From contig NZ_WBJX01000003.1 of NCBI RefSeq assembly GCF_008831075.1, positions 434,001 through 498,000 on the forward strand: a DNA stretch of 64,000 bases, written 5' to 3'. Under the pieces are notes generated by a model. It searched no databases. It had not been told where the DNA came from and was given only the letters and a program-made list of their open reading frames with translations. Both the position numbers and the translations under genes were made by a program. Of the stretch, positions 51,048-60,931 are shown piece after piece. Position 1 is the stretch's first letter, and each line of letters starts with the position of its first letter. The DNA is from Pseudoclavibacter terrae. GTDB lineage: Bacteria > Actinomycetota > Actinomycetes > Actinomycetales > Microbacteriaceae.

Positions 51048-54000
51048 GCATCCGCGACGCACACCGGCCCACCCGGACCGTCTTCCCGGCCCAGAGACCA
51101 GAGCCCCGCCAGCTCGCCTCGCCGCCCACGCTGAGCGACGAGGCCAGCGCGACGCCATTCCAGTTCCTGCTGCCGGTCGCCGGCGCGCTCACATCCGTCA
51201 CGATGATGGTCGTCATGCGCAACGGCCAGCCGCTGTTCCTCTTCATCGCCGGCATCGTGTTCGTCGTCGCCATCGTCTCGGGCGTCGGCTTCGCGATCTC
51301 GGCCAGGGGACGCGCCGGCCGGGCGCTGCGCATCCGCCGCAAGCGCTACCTCGACTACCTCGAACGGCAGCGCACCGAGCTACGCGATGAGGCGACCAGG
51401 GCGGCGCGGGCCGCGAGGCTCGTGCACCCCGACCGCAGCGGCCTGGCGTCCCTGGTGCAGGATCCGGCTCGCCTCTGGGACCGTCGCCGCGGCGACCCCG
51501 ACCACCTGCAGGCGCGTGTCGGCACGGCGACCGTGCCATGGTTCCAGCTCGGGGTCTCCGCTGAGGACTCTCCGACCGAACCCGCCGACCCCATCCTGCT
51601 CCGCGAGGCGCAGCTGCTCGCCGAGACGCACAGCGAGGTGCCCGGGATGCCCGCGGTCGCGGAGCTACGGGGCGCATCCGTCGTCGCGATCATCGGCCCG
51701 CGGGAGCGCACCGTGCCGCTCGCGAGGGGACTCGTCGCCCAGCTGGCGAGCCACCAGCTCCCGGACGACGTGCAGCTCGCCGCGGCCTTCGCTCCGGACC
51801 GCAGCGAGGACTGGCGTGGCTTCGACCTGCTGCCGCATGCCCAGAACCCGCGCCTCTTCGACGGTCCGATGCCGGCTCGCCGCGTCGCACCCGACCTCCG
51901 CCAGCTCGCCGCCGTCATCGGGAGCGAGCTCCTCGACCGCACCCAGACGGCCGCCGCGGCGAGGCGTCGCGGTGGCACGGCGACAACGCTGACCAGTCTC
52001 GTCGTGGTCGACGACCGCCACGGCGAGCCCGCCCGCCCGCTGCAGCTCCCCGACCGCAGCTACACGCCGAGCGAGATCGGCGTGACCATCGTCCACCTCG
52101 TCGACGAGCGGCTCCACGAGCCTGACGACGTCGACGTGCGCATCGAGCTCGCTGCCGACGGCGGCGCGGCGCTCACGCACAACGCGGGCGGCAGCGAACA
52201 GCACACGCTCGCGTTCGACGCCGACGAGGTGACATCGACCGCCTTCGAGGGCCTCGCCCGCGCCCTGGCCGCACGGCGCACCTTCGCCACCGCGGGGGCC
52301 CGCGACGACGAGGGGCCAGCAGCCGACATCGCCGAGATCCTCGGCGTGCCCCTCGACAAGCCAGTTGCCCTCGACCGCGTCTGGGCGCCGCGGCAGCCCT
52401 CGGAGTTCCTCCGCGTCGCGTTCGGCGTCAACGACCAGGGCCGCCCAGTGCACCTCGACCTCAAGGAGAGCGCCCAGCAGGGCATGGGCCCGCACGGCAT
52501 CTGCATCGGCGCGACCGGCTCCGGAAAGTCGGAGATGCTGCGCACCCTCATCCTCTCGCTCGCCGTGTCCCACCCGCCGGAAGACCTCGCGATGATCCTC
52601 GTCGACTACAAGGGCGGGGCGGCCTTCGCGCCGTTCGAGGGACTGCCGCATCTCGCGGGCCTCATCGACAACCTCGCCGACGACCCGCAGCTGACGGTGC
52701 GAGCGAAGGCCTCGCTCCAGGGTGAGGTCGTGCGACGACAGCAGCTGCTGAAGTCCGCCGACTCATCGCCGTCCATCTCGCACTACCGCGAGCTGCGCCG
52801 CACCCGCCCCGAGCTTGCACCCATGCCGCACCTGTTCGTCGTCATCGACGAGTTCGGCGAGCTGCTCACGGCGGAACCCGACTTCATCGACCTGTTCCTG
52901 CAGATCGGTCGCATCGGCCGGTCCATCGGCGTGCACCTGCTGCTCTCGAGCCAGCGCATCGAGGGCGGCAAGCTGCGCGGCCTCGACACCTACCTGTCCT
53001 ACCGCCTCGGTCTGCGCACGTTCAGCGAGGCCGAGTCGCAGGTCGTGCTCGGGTCGGGCGACGCCTTCCACCTGCCGCCGATCCCCGGCTACGGCTACCT
53101 GAAGGTCGACACGAGCGTCTACCAGCGCTTCCACGCCGGCTACGTCTCCGGTCCGATCGACGAGGTCGCTGAGGCGCGCCCAGTCACGGACGACGAGCAG
53201 CCGCGCATCGTCGAGGTCCCCCTCTTCAACGGCATCGACAGCGGGGGAGACCCTGACGCGCCGCTCGTGCTGCGCGCCCCGGAGACCCGCCGCACCCTCA
53301 TCGACGACCTCGTCGCCCAGCTGGACCGGCCGAAGAAGGTCAGGCCGGTCTGGCTGCCCCCGCTCGCCGAGCGCATCTCGCTCGGCGAGGCGTTCGCCGC
53401 CGGCGCGGACAACTCGGCGGACCCCAGCGATTCCGGCGAACACCACCACGGCCCTTCTGCCCCAGGGGGAGCGCATCCGCTCCGCTTCGTCATCGGAGTC
53501 GAGGACGAACCCGGGAACCAGCGGCAGGAGCCGTGGGTGCTCGACCTCACGAAGTCGGGTGGCCACGTCGCCATCATCGGTGGCCCGCAGTCGGGGCGGA
53601 GCACGGCGCTGCGCACGATCGCCGCATCGCTGGCCCTCAGCGGCGCGCCGGGCGCCGTCGGCATCTACGGCATGGACCTGACGGGCGGCGGTCTCCGCAG
53701 GCTCGAAGCGTTCCCGCACGTCGGCGGCGTCGCCACGCGAGGAGACGACTCCAGGCTCGTGCGCCTCGTCGAGGAGCTCACCGCGATGCTGCGGATGCGC
53801 GAGGAGCTCTTCAAACGTCACAGCATCGACAGCACGGCGCAGCTCCGCGCCATGCACGCCGCGGGGAAGCTGCCCGGGCTGCCGACCGCCGACATCGTGC
53901 TCCTCGTCGACGGCTACGGCGCGCTCCGCCAGGACTTCGAGCACCTCGACGGGCCGTTCACGAAACTCATGCTGCAGGCGTCCAGCTACGGCATCCACCT

Positions 54001-55021
54001 CATCGTGACGCTCGGCCGCTGGAGCGAGCTGCGCATGGCGCACCAGTCGCTGTTCGGGACGCGCATCGAACTGCGCCTCAACGACCCCTCCGACTCGGCC
54101 ATCGACCGCAAGCTCGCCAAGTCGGTGCCACCCGACTCCAGGGGGCGCGCCCTCACCGACGCGAAGACCCTGGCCCAGTTCGCGCTCCCGACCCTCGAAG
54201 CCGTCGACCCCGACCAGGTCGGCGACGCCCTCGAGGAACTCGCGGCCCGAGCGGCGGAATCGTGGAGCGGGCCGGCCGCAGCGCCCATCCGCCTCCTGCC
54301 GAGCGTCGTCGACCCATCGAGCCTGCCGGATGCAGCCGACGAACCCGCCGCCGTGCCCCTCGGCCTGCGCCAGGACACGATGGACACCGCGCTGTGGGAC
54401 TTCCTCGACTCCGACCAGCACCTGGTCGTGCTCGGGGATGCGAAGAGCGGCAAGTCGACGGCGCTGCGCGTCATCGCCAAGGGGCTCGTCGATCGGTTCA
54501 CTCCCGACGAGCTCGCGATCGCCGTCGTCGACCCGCGCGGCAAGGTGCCCGGCGTGATCCCCGAGGAGTACCTCGCGGCACACGCCAAGTCGGCGGCGCA
54601 GGCGAGCGGGCTCGCGGCGTCCATCGCAAGCGAACTCGCCGAGCGGCCAGGCCGTACCGCCGAGGAGCTCCGGAAGACGCCACGGGTCGTGCTCCTCGTC
54701 GACGACTACGACATCGTCGCCGCCGGCGGCACCGACCCGCTCGGAGCGCTCGTCCCTCACCTGCCTGCAGCTCGCGACCTGGGCATCCACATCGTCGTCA
54801 CGAGGCCCGTCGCCGGGTCGACCAGGGCCATGTACGCGCCGTTCCTGCAGAGCACTCGGGATACAGGCGGGGCGCTGCTGCTGCTCTCCGGCGACCGCAG
54901 CGAGGGGCAGATCGCGCCGCGCCTCTACGCCGAGCGGATGCCCCCGGGACGCGGCAAGTACGTGCGACGCGGAGAAGCTCCCGCGGTCGTGCAGCTCGCG
55001 AACCTCCCGGAGCGCGCCTGA
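51044..55021 (+). CDS. eccC: EccC-type T7SS coupling ATPase (three FtsK/SpoIIIE domains)
   Basis: The 1325-residue protein combines EccCa and EccCb. Two membrane helices lie at about 45-88, then three ATPase domains follow. Domain 1 has Walker A GATGSGKS (about 489) and Walker B LFVVIDEFGEL. Domain 2 has GGPQSGRST (about 846), where Arg replaces the Walker Lys. Domain 3 has GDAKSGKST (about 1131) with VLLVDDYD. It drives export of WXG100-like substrates and the toxin. The GTG start overlaps the MinD-like stop, ending the operon of five core genes. Confidence 0.95.
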   Translation: MSIRDAHRPTRTVFPAQRPEPRQLASPPTLSDEASATPFQFLLPVAGALTSVTMMVVMRNGQPLFLFIAGIVFVVAIVSGVGFAISARGRAGRALRIRRKRYLDYLERQRTELRDEATRAARAARLVHPDRSGLASLVQDPARLWDRRRGDPDHLQARVGTATVPWFQLGVSAEDSPTEPADPILLREAQLLAETHSEVPGMPAVAELRGASVVAIIGPRERTVPLARGLVAQLASHQLPDDVQLAAAFAPDRSEDWRGFDLLPHAQNPRLFDGPMPARRVAPDLRQLAAVIGSELLDRTQTAAAARRRGGTATTLTSLVVVDDRHGEPARPLQLPDRSYTPSEIGVTIVHLVDERLHEPDDVDVRIELAADGGAALTHNAGGSEQHTLAFDADEVTSTAFEGLARALAARRTFATAGARDDEGPAADIAEILGVPLDKPVALDRVWAPRQPSEFLRVAFGVNDQGRPVHLDLKESAQQGMGPHGICIGATGSGKSEMLRTLILSLAVSHPPEDLAMILVDYKGGAAFAPFEGLPHLAGLIDNLADDPQLTVRAKASLQGEVVRRQQLLKSADSSPSISHYRELRRTRPELAPMPHLFVVIDEFGELLTAEPDFIDLFLQIGRIGRSIGVHLLLSSQRIEGGKLRGLDTYLSYRLGLRTFSEAESQVVLGSGDAFHLPPIPGYGYLKVDTSVYQRFHAGYVSGPIDEVAEARPVTDDEQPRIVEVPLFNGIDSGGDPDAPLVLRAPETRRTLIDDLVAQLDRPKKVRPVWLPPLAERISLGEAFAAGADNSADPSDSGEHHHGPSAPGGAHPLRFVIGVEDEPGNQRQEPWVLDLTKSGGHVAIIGGPQSGRSTALRTIAASLALSGAPGAVGIYGMDLTGGGLRRLEAFPHVGGVATRGDDSRLVRLVEELTAMLRMREELFKRHSIDSTAQLRAMHAAGKLPGLPTADIVLLVDGYGALRQDFEHLDGPFTKLMLQASSYGIHLIVTLGRWSELRMAHQSLFGTRIELRLNDPSDSAIDRKLAKSVPPDSRGRALTDAKTLAQFALPTLEAVDPDQVGDALEELAARAAESWSGPAAAPIRLLPSVVDPSSLPDAADEPAAVPLGLRQDTMDTALWDFLDSDQHLVVLGDAKSGKSTALRVIAKGLVDRFTPDELAIAVVDPRGKVPGVIPEEYLAAHAKSAAQASGLAASIASELAERPGRTAEELRKTPRVVLLVDDYDIVAAGGTDPLGALVPHLPAARDLGIHIVVTRPVAGSTRAMYAPFLQSTRDTGGALLLLSGDRSEGQIAPRLYAERMPPGRGKYVRRGEAPAVVQLANLPERA

Positions 55022-55064
55022 CGGCTCGGCTCTTCCTCGGCGGGCGCCTGGCCTGCTGCGTCGC

Positions 55065-55352
55065 TCAGCGGGTGGTGAGCGGCTGGAACTCGGGATGCTT
55101 GCGGATGAACGCCGCCACGTACGGGCATTGCGGGACGATGGTGAGCGCCGACTGCTCGCCGAGCGTCGTCAGCGCCGCATCGGTCAGGACCGCGGCGAGT
55201 CCCTGCCCCTGGTAGGCGGGGTCGACGACGGTGTGATCGATGACGATCGCGTCGGCGGTCGTGACGTAGCTCAGGAATCCGATCTCGGTGCCGTCGCCGT
55301 CGTTGAGGGCGAACCGCGAGCGATCGTGCTGGTGCTGGACGGAATTTGACAT
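55065..55352 (-). CDS. Small GNAT acetyltransferase (YjdJ-like)
   Basis: This 95-residue protein is the short GNAT form (COG2388, YjdJ/GTL3B type). It has ALNDGDGTEIGFLSYVTTADAIVIDHTVVDPAYQGQGLAAVLTDAAL, where QGQGLA is the acetyl-CoA-binding loop, and CPYVAAFIRKHPEF at the end. A TAGCCT box (AGGCTA at 55359-55364 on the plus strand) lies 6 nt from the ATG, so it is likely leaderless. The substrate is unknown. It is convergent with eccC. Confidence 0.9.
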   Translation of the reverse strand: MSNSVQHQHDRSRFALNDGDGTEIGFLSYVTTADAIVIDHTVVDPAYQGQGLAAVLTDAALTTLGEQSALTIVPQCPYVAAFIRKHPEFQPLTTR

Positions 55353-55484
55353 GCGCAGAGGCTACGCCGTCCCACCGACAGAAGACTCAGTGGTTCCGCC
55401 GACGATGCCGAACGCGAGCATCAGTGTCCGCACCCCTCGGCCAGTCCCGGACGACCCCGCCAGCGCCTGTGCGAGGGTTGACCG

Positions 55485-56474
55485 GTGACTGAGGAGCAGC
55501 AGGACCACACGCCGGACGGCCAGGCACCTGGCGGCGGGGCGTCGGATGACCGGACGACGGATGTTCAGGCGCCGGGCGACCAGGGCCGGCGCGCCGAGCG
55601 TGCCGGACGGACCAAGCGCAGGGCCTCAGCGCGCGTGCGCCGGAACCGGAAGATCGCCGCGGCGGGCCTCGCGGTTGTCGTGCTCCTGGGAGGCGGCTTC
55701 ATCTACTGGGCCGTGACGGCGGCATCGAACGGTGACGCGAGCGTGCCGACCATCGCATCCACCTCGACGCCAGCGACGCCAACGCTCACCCCGACTCCCA
55801 CCGCCACCCCGACCCCGGAGCCGACCGCCACGGCCGAACCGACTCCGACCGAGACCCAGCCACCGGCCTCCGCGCTCAACACCACGGACCCCAACAGCAT
55901 CACGGTGCTCGTGAACAAGCAGACACCGCTGGTCCCCGCCGACTACGCGCCCGCGGACCTCGTCGCCATGTCGGAGATCGGCGTCCCGTCCGCCAACGGC
56001 CACTCGCTCCGCTCGGAAGCGGCGACCGCGGTGCAGACGATGTTCGCGGCGGCCAGCGCCGAGGCGGGGCTCACCCTGGACATGACCAGCGGATACCGCG
56101 ACTACGGGCTGCAGACCGAGCTCTACACCGGGTACGTCGCCGACCTCGGCCAGGAGGCGGCCGACCTCACGTCGGCTCGTCCCGGGTACAGCGAGCATCA
56201 GACGGGGCTCGCCGCCGACATCTCATCGCAGGGTGAGGGATGCGTGCTCGAGCAGTGCTTCTCGACGACGGCGGGCGGTCAGTGGCTCGCCGCGAACGCC
56301 CACCGCTTCGGCTTCATCCTGCGCTTCCCGGACGGGGCGACCGCGACCACCGGGTACGAGTTCGAACCCTGGCACTACCGCTACGTCGGCACGGAGACGT
56401 CCGCCGCGATGCAGGCGGCTGGCACCACCACGTACGAGGAATTCCTGGGCGCTCCCGCGGCGCCAGGCTACTGA
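55485..56474 (+). CDS. Membrane-anchored D-alanyl-D-alanine carboxypeptidase, VanY type
   Basis: The 329-residue protein has a charged cytoplasmic N-terminus, one membrane helix (about 59-81), a Thr/Pro linker and an extracellular LAS-type metallopeptidase domain. The domain shows SGYRDYGLQTELY, the zinc-site PGYSEHQTGLAADI and the PWHYRYVG His. It removes the terminal D-Ala of peptidoglycan stem peptides. The GTG start is 5' of the helix; it sits in a separate transcription unit from the T7SS genes and the zinc-ribbon gene. Confidence 0.92.
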   Translation: MTEEQQDHTPDGQAPGGGASDDRTTDVQAPGDQGRRAERAGRTKRRASARVRRNRKIAAAGLAVVVLLGGGFIYWAVTAASNGDASVPTIASTSTPATPTLTPTPTATPTPEPTATAEPTPTETQPPASALNTTDPNSITVLVNKQTPLVPADYAPADLVAMSEIGVPSANGHSLRSEAATAVQTMFAAASAEAGLTLDMTSGYRDYGLQTELYTGYVADLGQEAADLTSARPGYSEHQTGLAADISSQGEGCVLEQCFSTTAGGQWLAANAHRFGFILRFPDGATATTGYEFEPWHYRYVGTETSAAMQAAGTTTYEEFLGAPAAPGY

Positions 56475-56543
56475 AGAGGCCAGGCTCGGTAGAGTTCTGC
56501 CAGAGCTTTGGAAGCAGAAGCACTCCAAGACCAGGAGGTCGAG

Positions 56544-59105
56544 ATGGCAACGTGCCCCACGTGTGGTGCCGAAGCGCAGGTCGGACAGAGATTCTGCGCC
56601 GAGTGCGGTACCAAGCTGACGGCCGTGCGCCCTCGCGCCGCCGAGAGCGACGGCAGCAACGCTGCTCCGCGCCGACCCGCTGATATCGGTGCGGGCGGGT
56701 TCCGCTGGAACGCCTCGGCCCCCACTCCTCCCTCCGAGGTCGTGGGCCGCGCTCGCGAGGAGGCGGAGCAGAAGACGCCGACCAACGACGGTGACGACTT
56801 CTTCGCACGGTACCGCCCGAAGACCTCGTCGCCGAGCGCGCCAGAGACGGACGACGCCGGTAGCGAACCGGAGCCCGTTGTTCCGGAGCCCCCGTCGTTC
56901 CTCCGCTCGCGCCGCCGCTTCAACCCCGACCTGCGCGCGACAGGTGAGCGAGGAATCGTCACGCCCGAGACGGTCATCCCTCCCACTCCGGCACGCCCAC
57001 GCACCCCCGCGCCAGCTGAGCCGCCCGTCGCGGCACCGACCGCCGAGGACGCCGCGGCCCCGCAGATCCCGGAGGCGCCGCGGGCTCCTGCGGCGTCCAC
57101 GCCGAACACGACGGGTCCAGTGCGGGACGCCTTCGCGTTCGAGCCGCCGACAACCGAGTTCGACGTGCTCCCCATGAACACCCCGCCGGCACGGGCGTCC
57201 TCCCAGCCGGGCGTGCCCGGCGCAGACGACAGCGAGCCGCGCGGACAGGTGCCGAGCTGGTTCTCCGACCTCGACGGCACGGGCGACCCCGCGCCCGTGG
57301 AGCCGGCCGCATCCGCCCCGTCCGCGCCAGCTCCATCGGCCCCCGCATCCGCACCGCGTGGCGTGACGCCGGCGAGCGCCGAGCCAGCCAGTGCCGCACC
57401 GCAGTTCGGCAGGCCGCCTGAGCGACCGGCGGCGGCAGCCGGTTCCGACGAGCCACGAGACGCCCGCGGCTCAGCAGCTGGCGCCGCGGCGTCGGCCGAT
57501 GCCGGCATCGAGGATGCCGGTGCGCAGCCTGGCCCCGGCGGCGACGCCCCACGCATTCCCGCGTTCCGCGCCGAGCCGCCGGCGCTCCCGACGCCGCGCG
57601 TCGTCCCCTCTCCGCCGCCGATGCCCGCAACGGGAGACCCGTTCCGCGGCGCATCCGCTGCCCCCGTCTTCCCGAGCGGGCCGGCGGTCGTTCCCGGTGA
57701 GCCGCCCCGCGCGGCACCTGCCGGGACGAGCGCCTTCGATGAGCTCCTTGCCGGCGAGCGCAGCGACGGCAGCGTCCTCGACGACTCCGACCGCCCGATC
57801 GTGTCGCGCGACTTCGAGCAGACCGGCATCGTGCCGCTGCCGTCTCGCAAGCGCGAGAGCTTCGGTGAGGCGCGCGACTCCGAGCGACAGGATGCGGCCG
57901 AGCTGTTCGGCGCTTCCAGCGCCCCGGCGGCGCAGACCCCGCACATGCCGGAGGCTGCAGCCCACGAGCCGAACGCCGCGCAGGCGCCCAGCGCGCCGGA
58001 GGTGGAGCCATCGACGCGCGCGCTGCCGAAGCAGCACACCGGACCCGCTTTCGGCGAGGACGTCAACCAGGGCCAGGGGTTCGCGCAGGAACAGGATTCC
58101 GCGCAGGGCCAGGGCTTCGCGCAGGATCGCGACAGCGAGCGGAATGCGCGCATCGCCCCAGCCGAGGCGCCTCGGGGAGGCCAGCGCGAGCAGGACCCTG
58201 CCAAGGAGCTGCTCTCCAGCTGGTTCGACGAGGACGAGGCGGACGACTCGTCGTCCGCACCGGCGTCCGCCGGCGTGCGAGCGCCTCGGGCGCCTCGACG
58301 CCCCGGGCCCGCGGCTCGCGCGACTGGTGCCCCTGCTGCCGCCCCGCCGCGGTCGACGGGGCCCGTCTCCTCGGGGCCGGTCAGTGACGAGCCAGACGTC
58401 CAGCCGTCTGATCGGAACCCGTTCGACCGAGTCGGTGCCGCGCTCGGCGGCGGAAGCGGTGGAGGCGGTGGACGCGTCGGTGCGGCCGTGCGTGGCCTCG
58501 ACAACCGCAACCGTCGACGACTCGGCATCATCGCCCTCTCGGTGGTCGGCTCGATCCTGCTGATCCTCTCGGCCATCATGATCGGCAACGTCGTCGGAGC
58601 GAACCGAGACGACCCCATCGCTGGCGGCGACCCCTCCGCGAGCGAGACCGCCGCTGAGCAGCCCGCGACGGAGGAACCGGCACCGCCCGCCGGACCGGCC
58701 GCCGTCGCCGACCCCAACTTCGCGCCGGTCACCTTCACGAGCGAGACCGGCAACATCCGCTGCCAGATCACCCCGGAGACGGGCGTCGCCTGCCAGCAGT
58801 ACACGGTCGACTTCCCGGTTCCGGAACAGGCGTGCGAGGCTGGCGCGACGGGCGTCGTCGTCGGGCTCGACTCCAACGGCTACACGTTCCCGTGCCTCAC
58901 GGCCGACATTCCGCTCGAGGGTGCCGTCGTGCAGCCCTACAACTCGCCCGTGGTGCTTGGCGAGTTCGTGTGCGAGATCACCTTCGAAACCGGCGTGACC
59001 TGCTTCAACGCGTCGGGGGACATCGTGAGCGTCGAATTCTCGGCCGGTGTCGGACAGGCCGGCCGCCTCAGCGCGACCAACCCGACGCCCGCCGAAGGCC
59101 AGTAG
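56544..59105 (+). CDS. Zinc-ribbon protein with long disordered region, one TM helix and extracellular C-domain
   Basis: The 853-residue protein begins with a zinc ribbon (CPTCGAE...CAECG, about 4-25), then about 620 residues of Ala/Pro/Glu-rich low complexity with repeats such as QGQGFAQ. One membrane helix (about 675-698, IIALSVVGSILLILSAIMIGNVV) leads to an extracellular part (about 735-850) with four spaced Cys in repeated ETGxxC patterns, resembling DUF6636-type domains. AGGAGG precedes the ATG at 56544. Function is unknown. A signalling or cell-wall sensing role is possible. Confidence 0.75.
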   Translation: MATCPTCGAEAQVGQRFCAECGTKLTAVRPRAAESDGSNAAPRRPADIGAGGFRWNASAPTPPSEVVGRAREEAEQKTPTNDGDDFFARYRPKTSSPSAPETDDAGSEPEPVVPEPPSFLRSRRRFNPDLRATGERGIVTPETVIPPTPARPRTPAPAEPPVAAPTAEDAAAPQIPEAPRAPAASTPNTTGPVRDAFAFEPPTTEFDVLPMNTPPARASSQPGVPGADDSEPRGQVPSWFSDLDGTGDPAPVEPAASAPSAPAPSAPASAPRGVTPASAEPASAAPQFGRPPERPAAAAGSDEPRDARGSAAGAAASADAGIEDAGAQPGPGGDAPRIPAFRAEPPALPTPRVVPSPPPMPATGDPFRGASAAPVFPSGPAVVPGEPPRAAPAGTSAFDELLAGERSDGSVLDDSDRPIVSRDFEQTGIVPLPSRKRESFGEARDSERQDAAELFGASSAPAAQTPHMPEAAAHEPNAAQAPSAPEVEPSTRALPKQHTGPAFGEDVNQGQGFAQEQDSAQGQGFAQDRDSERNARIAPAEAPRGGQREQDPAKELLSSWFDEDEADDSSSAPASAGVRAPRAPRRPGPAARATGAPAAAPPRSTGPVSSGPVSDEPDVQPSDRNPFDRVGAALGGGSGGGGGRVGAAVRGLDNRNRRRLGIIALSVVGSILLILSAIMIGNVVGANRDDPIAGGDPSASETAAEQPATEEPAPPAGPAAVADPNFAPVTFTSETGNIRCQITPETGVACQQYTVDFPVPEQACEAGATGVVVGLDSNGYTFPCLTADIPLEGAVVQPYNSPVVLGEFVCEITFETGVTCFNASGDIVSVEFSAGVGQAGRLSATNPTPAEGQ

Positions 59106-59144
59106 CCGCGCGTCATCGCAGCGCGAAGACTTCGACGAAGCAGA

Positions 59145-59203
59145 ACGCTGCCTGCGTTGCCAACCTCTCGAGTTCGTCGAGGAGCTGGAAACGCAGGCAG
59201 CGT
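59145..59203. terminator. Bidirectional terminator hairpin
   Basis: Exact 14-bp arms ACGCTGCCTGCGTT (59145-59158) and its complement (59190-59203), with further partial pairing inside the loop, between the convergent zinc-ribbon and phosphoglucomutase genes. Confidence 0.85.
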
Positions 59204-59235
59204 CGCTGCGGCGGGTGGTGCGCTGCGGTGCGCGG

Positions 59236-60864
59236 TCAGGAACCGAGCGCCGCGTCGACGATCGCCTTGGCCTCCGCCTGCACGAGCTTCAGGTGCTCGG
59301 GGCCCTTGAACGACTCGGCGTAGATCTTGTAGACGTCCTCGGTACCGGACGGGCGGGCGGCGAACCATGCGTTCTCGGTGGTGACCTTCACTCCGCCGAT
59401 TGCCGCACCGTTGCCAGGGGCATGGCTGAGGCGTGCCGTGATGGGGTCGCCGGCCACCTCGACCGCGGAGATCGCGTCGCCGTCGAGCTTGCCGAGCACC
59501 GCCTTCTGGGCGGGGGTGGCCGGTGCGTCGACGCGCTCGTAGGCGGGGCGACCGAACTCGGCGACGAGCTCCTCGTACCGCTGCGACGGCGTCTTGCCGG
59601 TGACGGCGATGATCTCCGCGGCGAGGAGGGCGAGGAGGATGCCGTCCTTGTCGGTGGTCCAGACGGTGCCGTCCTTGCGGAGGAACGAGGCTCCTGCTGA
59701 TTCTTCGCCGCCGAACACGATGGAGCCGTCGATGAGGCCCGGCACGAACCACTTGAAGCCGACGGGCACCTCGACGAGCGTGCGGCCGAGCGATGCTGCG
59801 ACGAAGTCGATCATGGTGCTCGACACGAGCGTCTTGCCGATGCCGGCCGACTCGGACCACTCAGGGCGGTTCGCGCACAGGTAGTCGATGGCGACGGCGA
59901 GGTAGTGGTTGGGGTTCATGAGCCCCGCGTCTGGGGTGACGATGCCGTGGCGGTCGGCGTCGGCGTCGTTGCCCGTGAGGATGTCGTAGTCGTGGCGGCG
60001 TGCGAGCACGGAGGCCATAGCGGACTGCGACGACGGGTCCATGCGGATCTTGCCGTCCCAGTCGAGCGTCATGAACGGCCAGCGCGCGTCCACGTCCGGG
60101 TTCACGACCGTGAGGTCGAGGCCGTACTCGTCGGCGATGGCCTGCCAGTAGCGCACGCTGGCGCCTCCGAGCGGGTCGGCGCCGATGCGCACACCCTCGC
60201 GCTTGATGGCGTCGACGTCGATGATGTTCTTCAGGTCGCGCACGTAGTCGCCCTTGAAGTCGTGGCGGCCCACGTTGCTCGTGTCCGGGGTGCCGCGCTT
60301 CACGCCTTCGAGGCCGGCCTCGATGAGCTCGTTGGCGCGGTTCGCGATCCACCCGGTCGCGTCGCTGTCCGCCGGCCCGCCGTGAGGGGGGTTGTACTTG
60401 AAGCCGCCGTCTTGCGGGGGGTTGTGGCTCGGGGTGACGACGATGCCGTCTGCCTGCTCGGTGTTGGCCGGGTCGGCGTTGTAGCGGATGATCGCGTGCG
60501 AGAGCGCGGGGGTCGGCACCCATTCGTCGTCGAGGTCGGCGAGCACGGTGACGCCGTTGCCGACGAGCACCTCGAGGGCGCTGCGCTCGGCCGGTTCGCT
60601 GAGTCCGTGCGTGTCACGTCCGATGAAGAGCGGGCCGGTGATGCCCTGAGTCGCTCGGTACTCGACGATGGCCTGCGTGATGGCGAGGATGTGCGTCTCG
60701 TTGAACGAGGAGTTCAGGCTCGAGCCGCGGTGGCCGCTCGTGCCGAAGGCGACGCGCTGCGTCGACACGGCGGGGTCGGGGATCTTCTCGGCGTACGCAG
60801 CGATGAGTGCGTCGAGATCGATGAGGTCAGTTTCAAGGGCGAGGCTGCCAGCGCGATCGTGCAT
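59236..60864 (-). CDS. pgm: Phosphoglucomutase (alpha-D-glucose phosphate-specific)
   Basis: This 542-residue enzyme interconverts glucose 1-phosphate and glucose 6-phosphate. The phosphoserine loop is [11 protein letters not shown], the Mg site [10 protein letters not shown], the sugar-binding loop GGEESAG, and the phosphate loop RPSGTED. Length fits the E. coli Pgm subgroup. The ATG at 60864 is chosen because the homology starts soon after; upstream in-frame starts would run into the divergent pheA promoter. Confidence 0.96.
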   Translation of the reverse strand: MHDRAGSLALETDLIDLDALIAAYAEKIPDPAVSTQRVAFGTSGHRGSSLNSSFNETHILAITQAIVEYRATQGITGPLFIGRDTHGLSEPAERSALEVLVGNGVTVLADLDDEWVPTPALSHAIIRYNADPANTEQADGIVVTPSHNPPQDGGFKYNPPHGGPADSDATGWIANRANELIEAGLEGVKRGTPDTSNVGRHDFKGDYVRDLKNIIDVDAIKREGVRIGADPLGGASVRYWQAIADEYGLDLTVVNPDVDARWPFMTLDWDGKIRMDPSSQSAMASVLARRHDYDILTGNDADADRHGIVTPDAGLMNPNHYLAVAIDYLCANRPEWSESAGIGKTLVSSTMIDFVAASLGRTLVEVPVGFKWFVPGLIDGSIVFGGEESAGASFLRKDGTVWTTDKDGILLALLAAEIIAVTGKTPSQRYEELVAEFGRPAYERVDAPATPAQKAVLGKLDGDAISAVEVAGDPITARLSHAPGNGAAIGGVKVTTENAWFAARPSGTEDVYKIYAESFKGPEHLKLVQAEAKAIVDAALGS

Positions 60865-60931
60865 GCCCTCAGTCTGGCACCGCGCGGTGTCTCGTGGGGA
60901 GGAACTCATGCATCGGCATAGGCTGAACCCC

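Noticed and set aside
52763-54790. 675-residue minus-strand frame inside eccC
   Set aside because: Antisense shadow; plus strand has three ATPase domains with Walker motifs.
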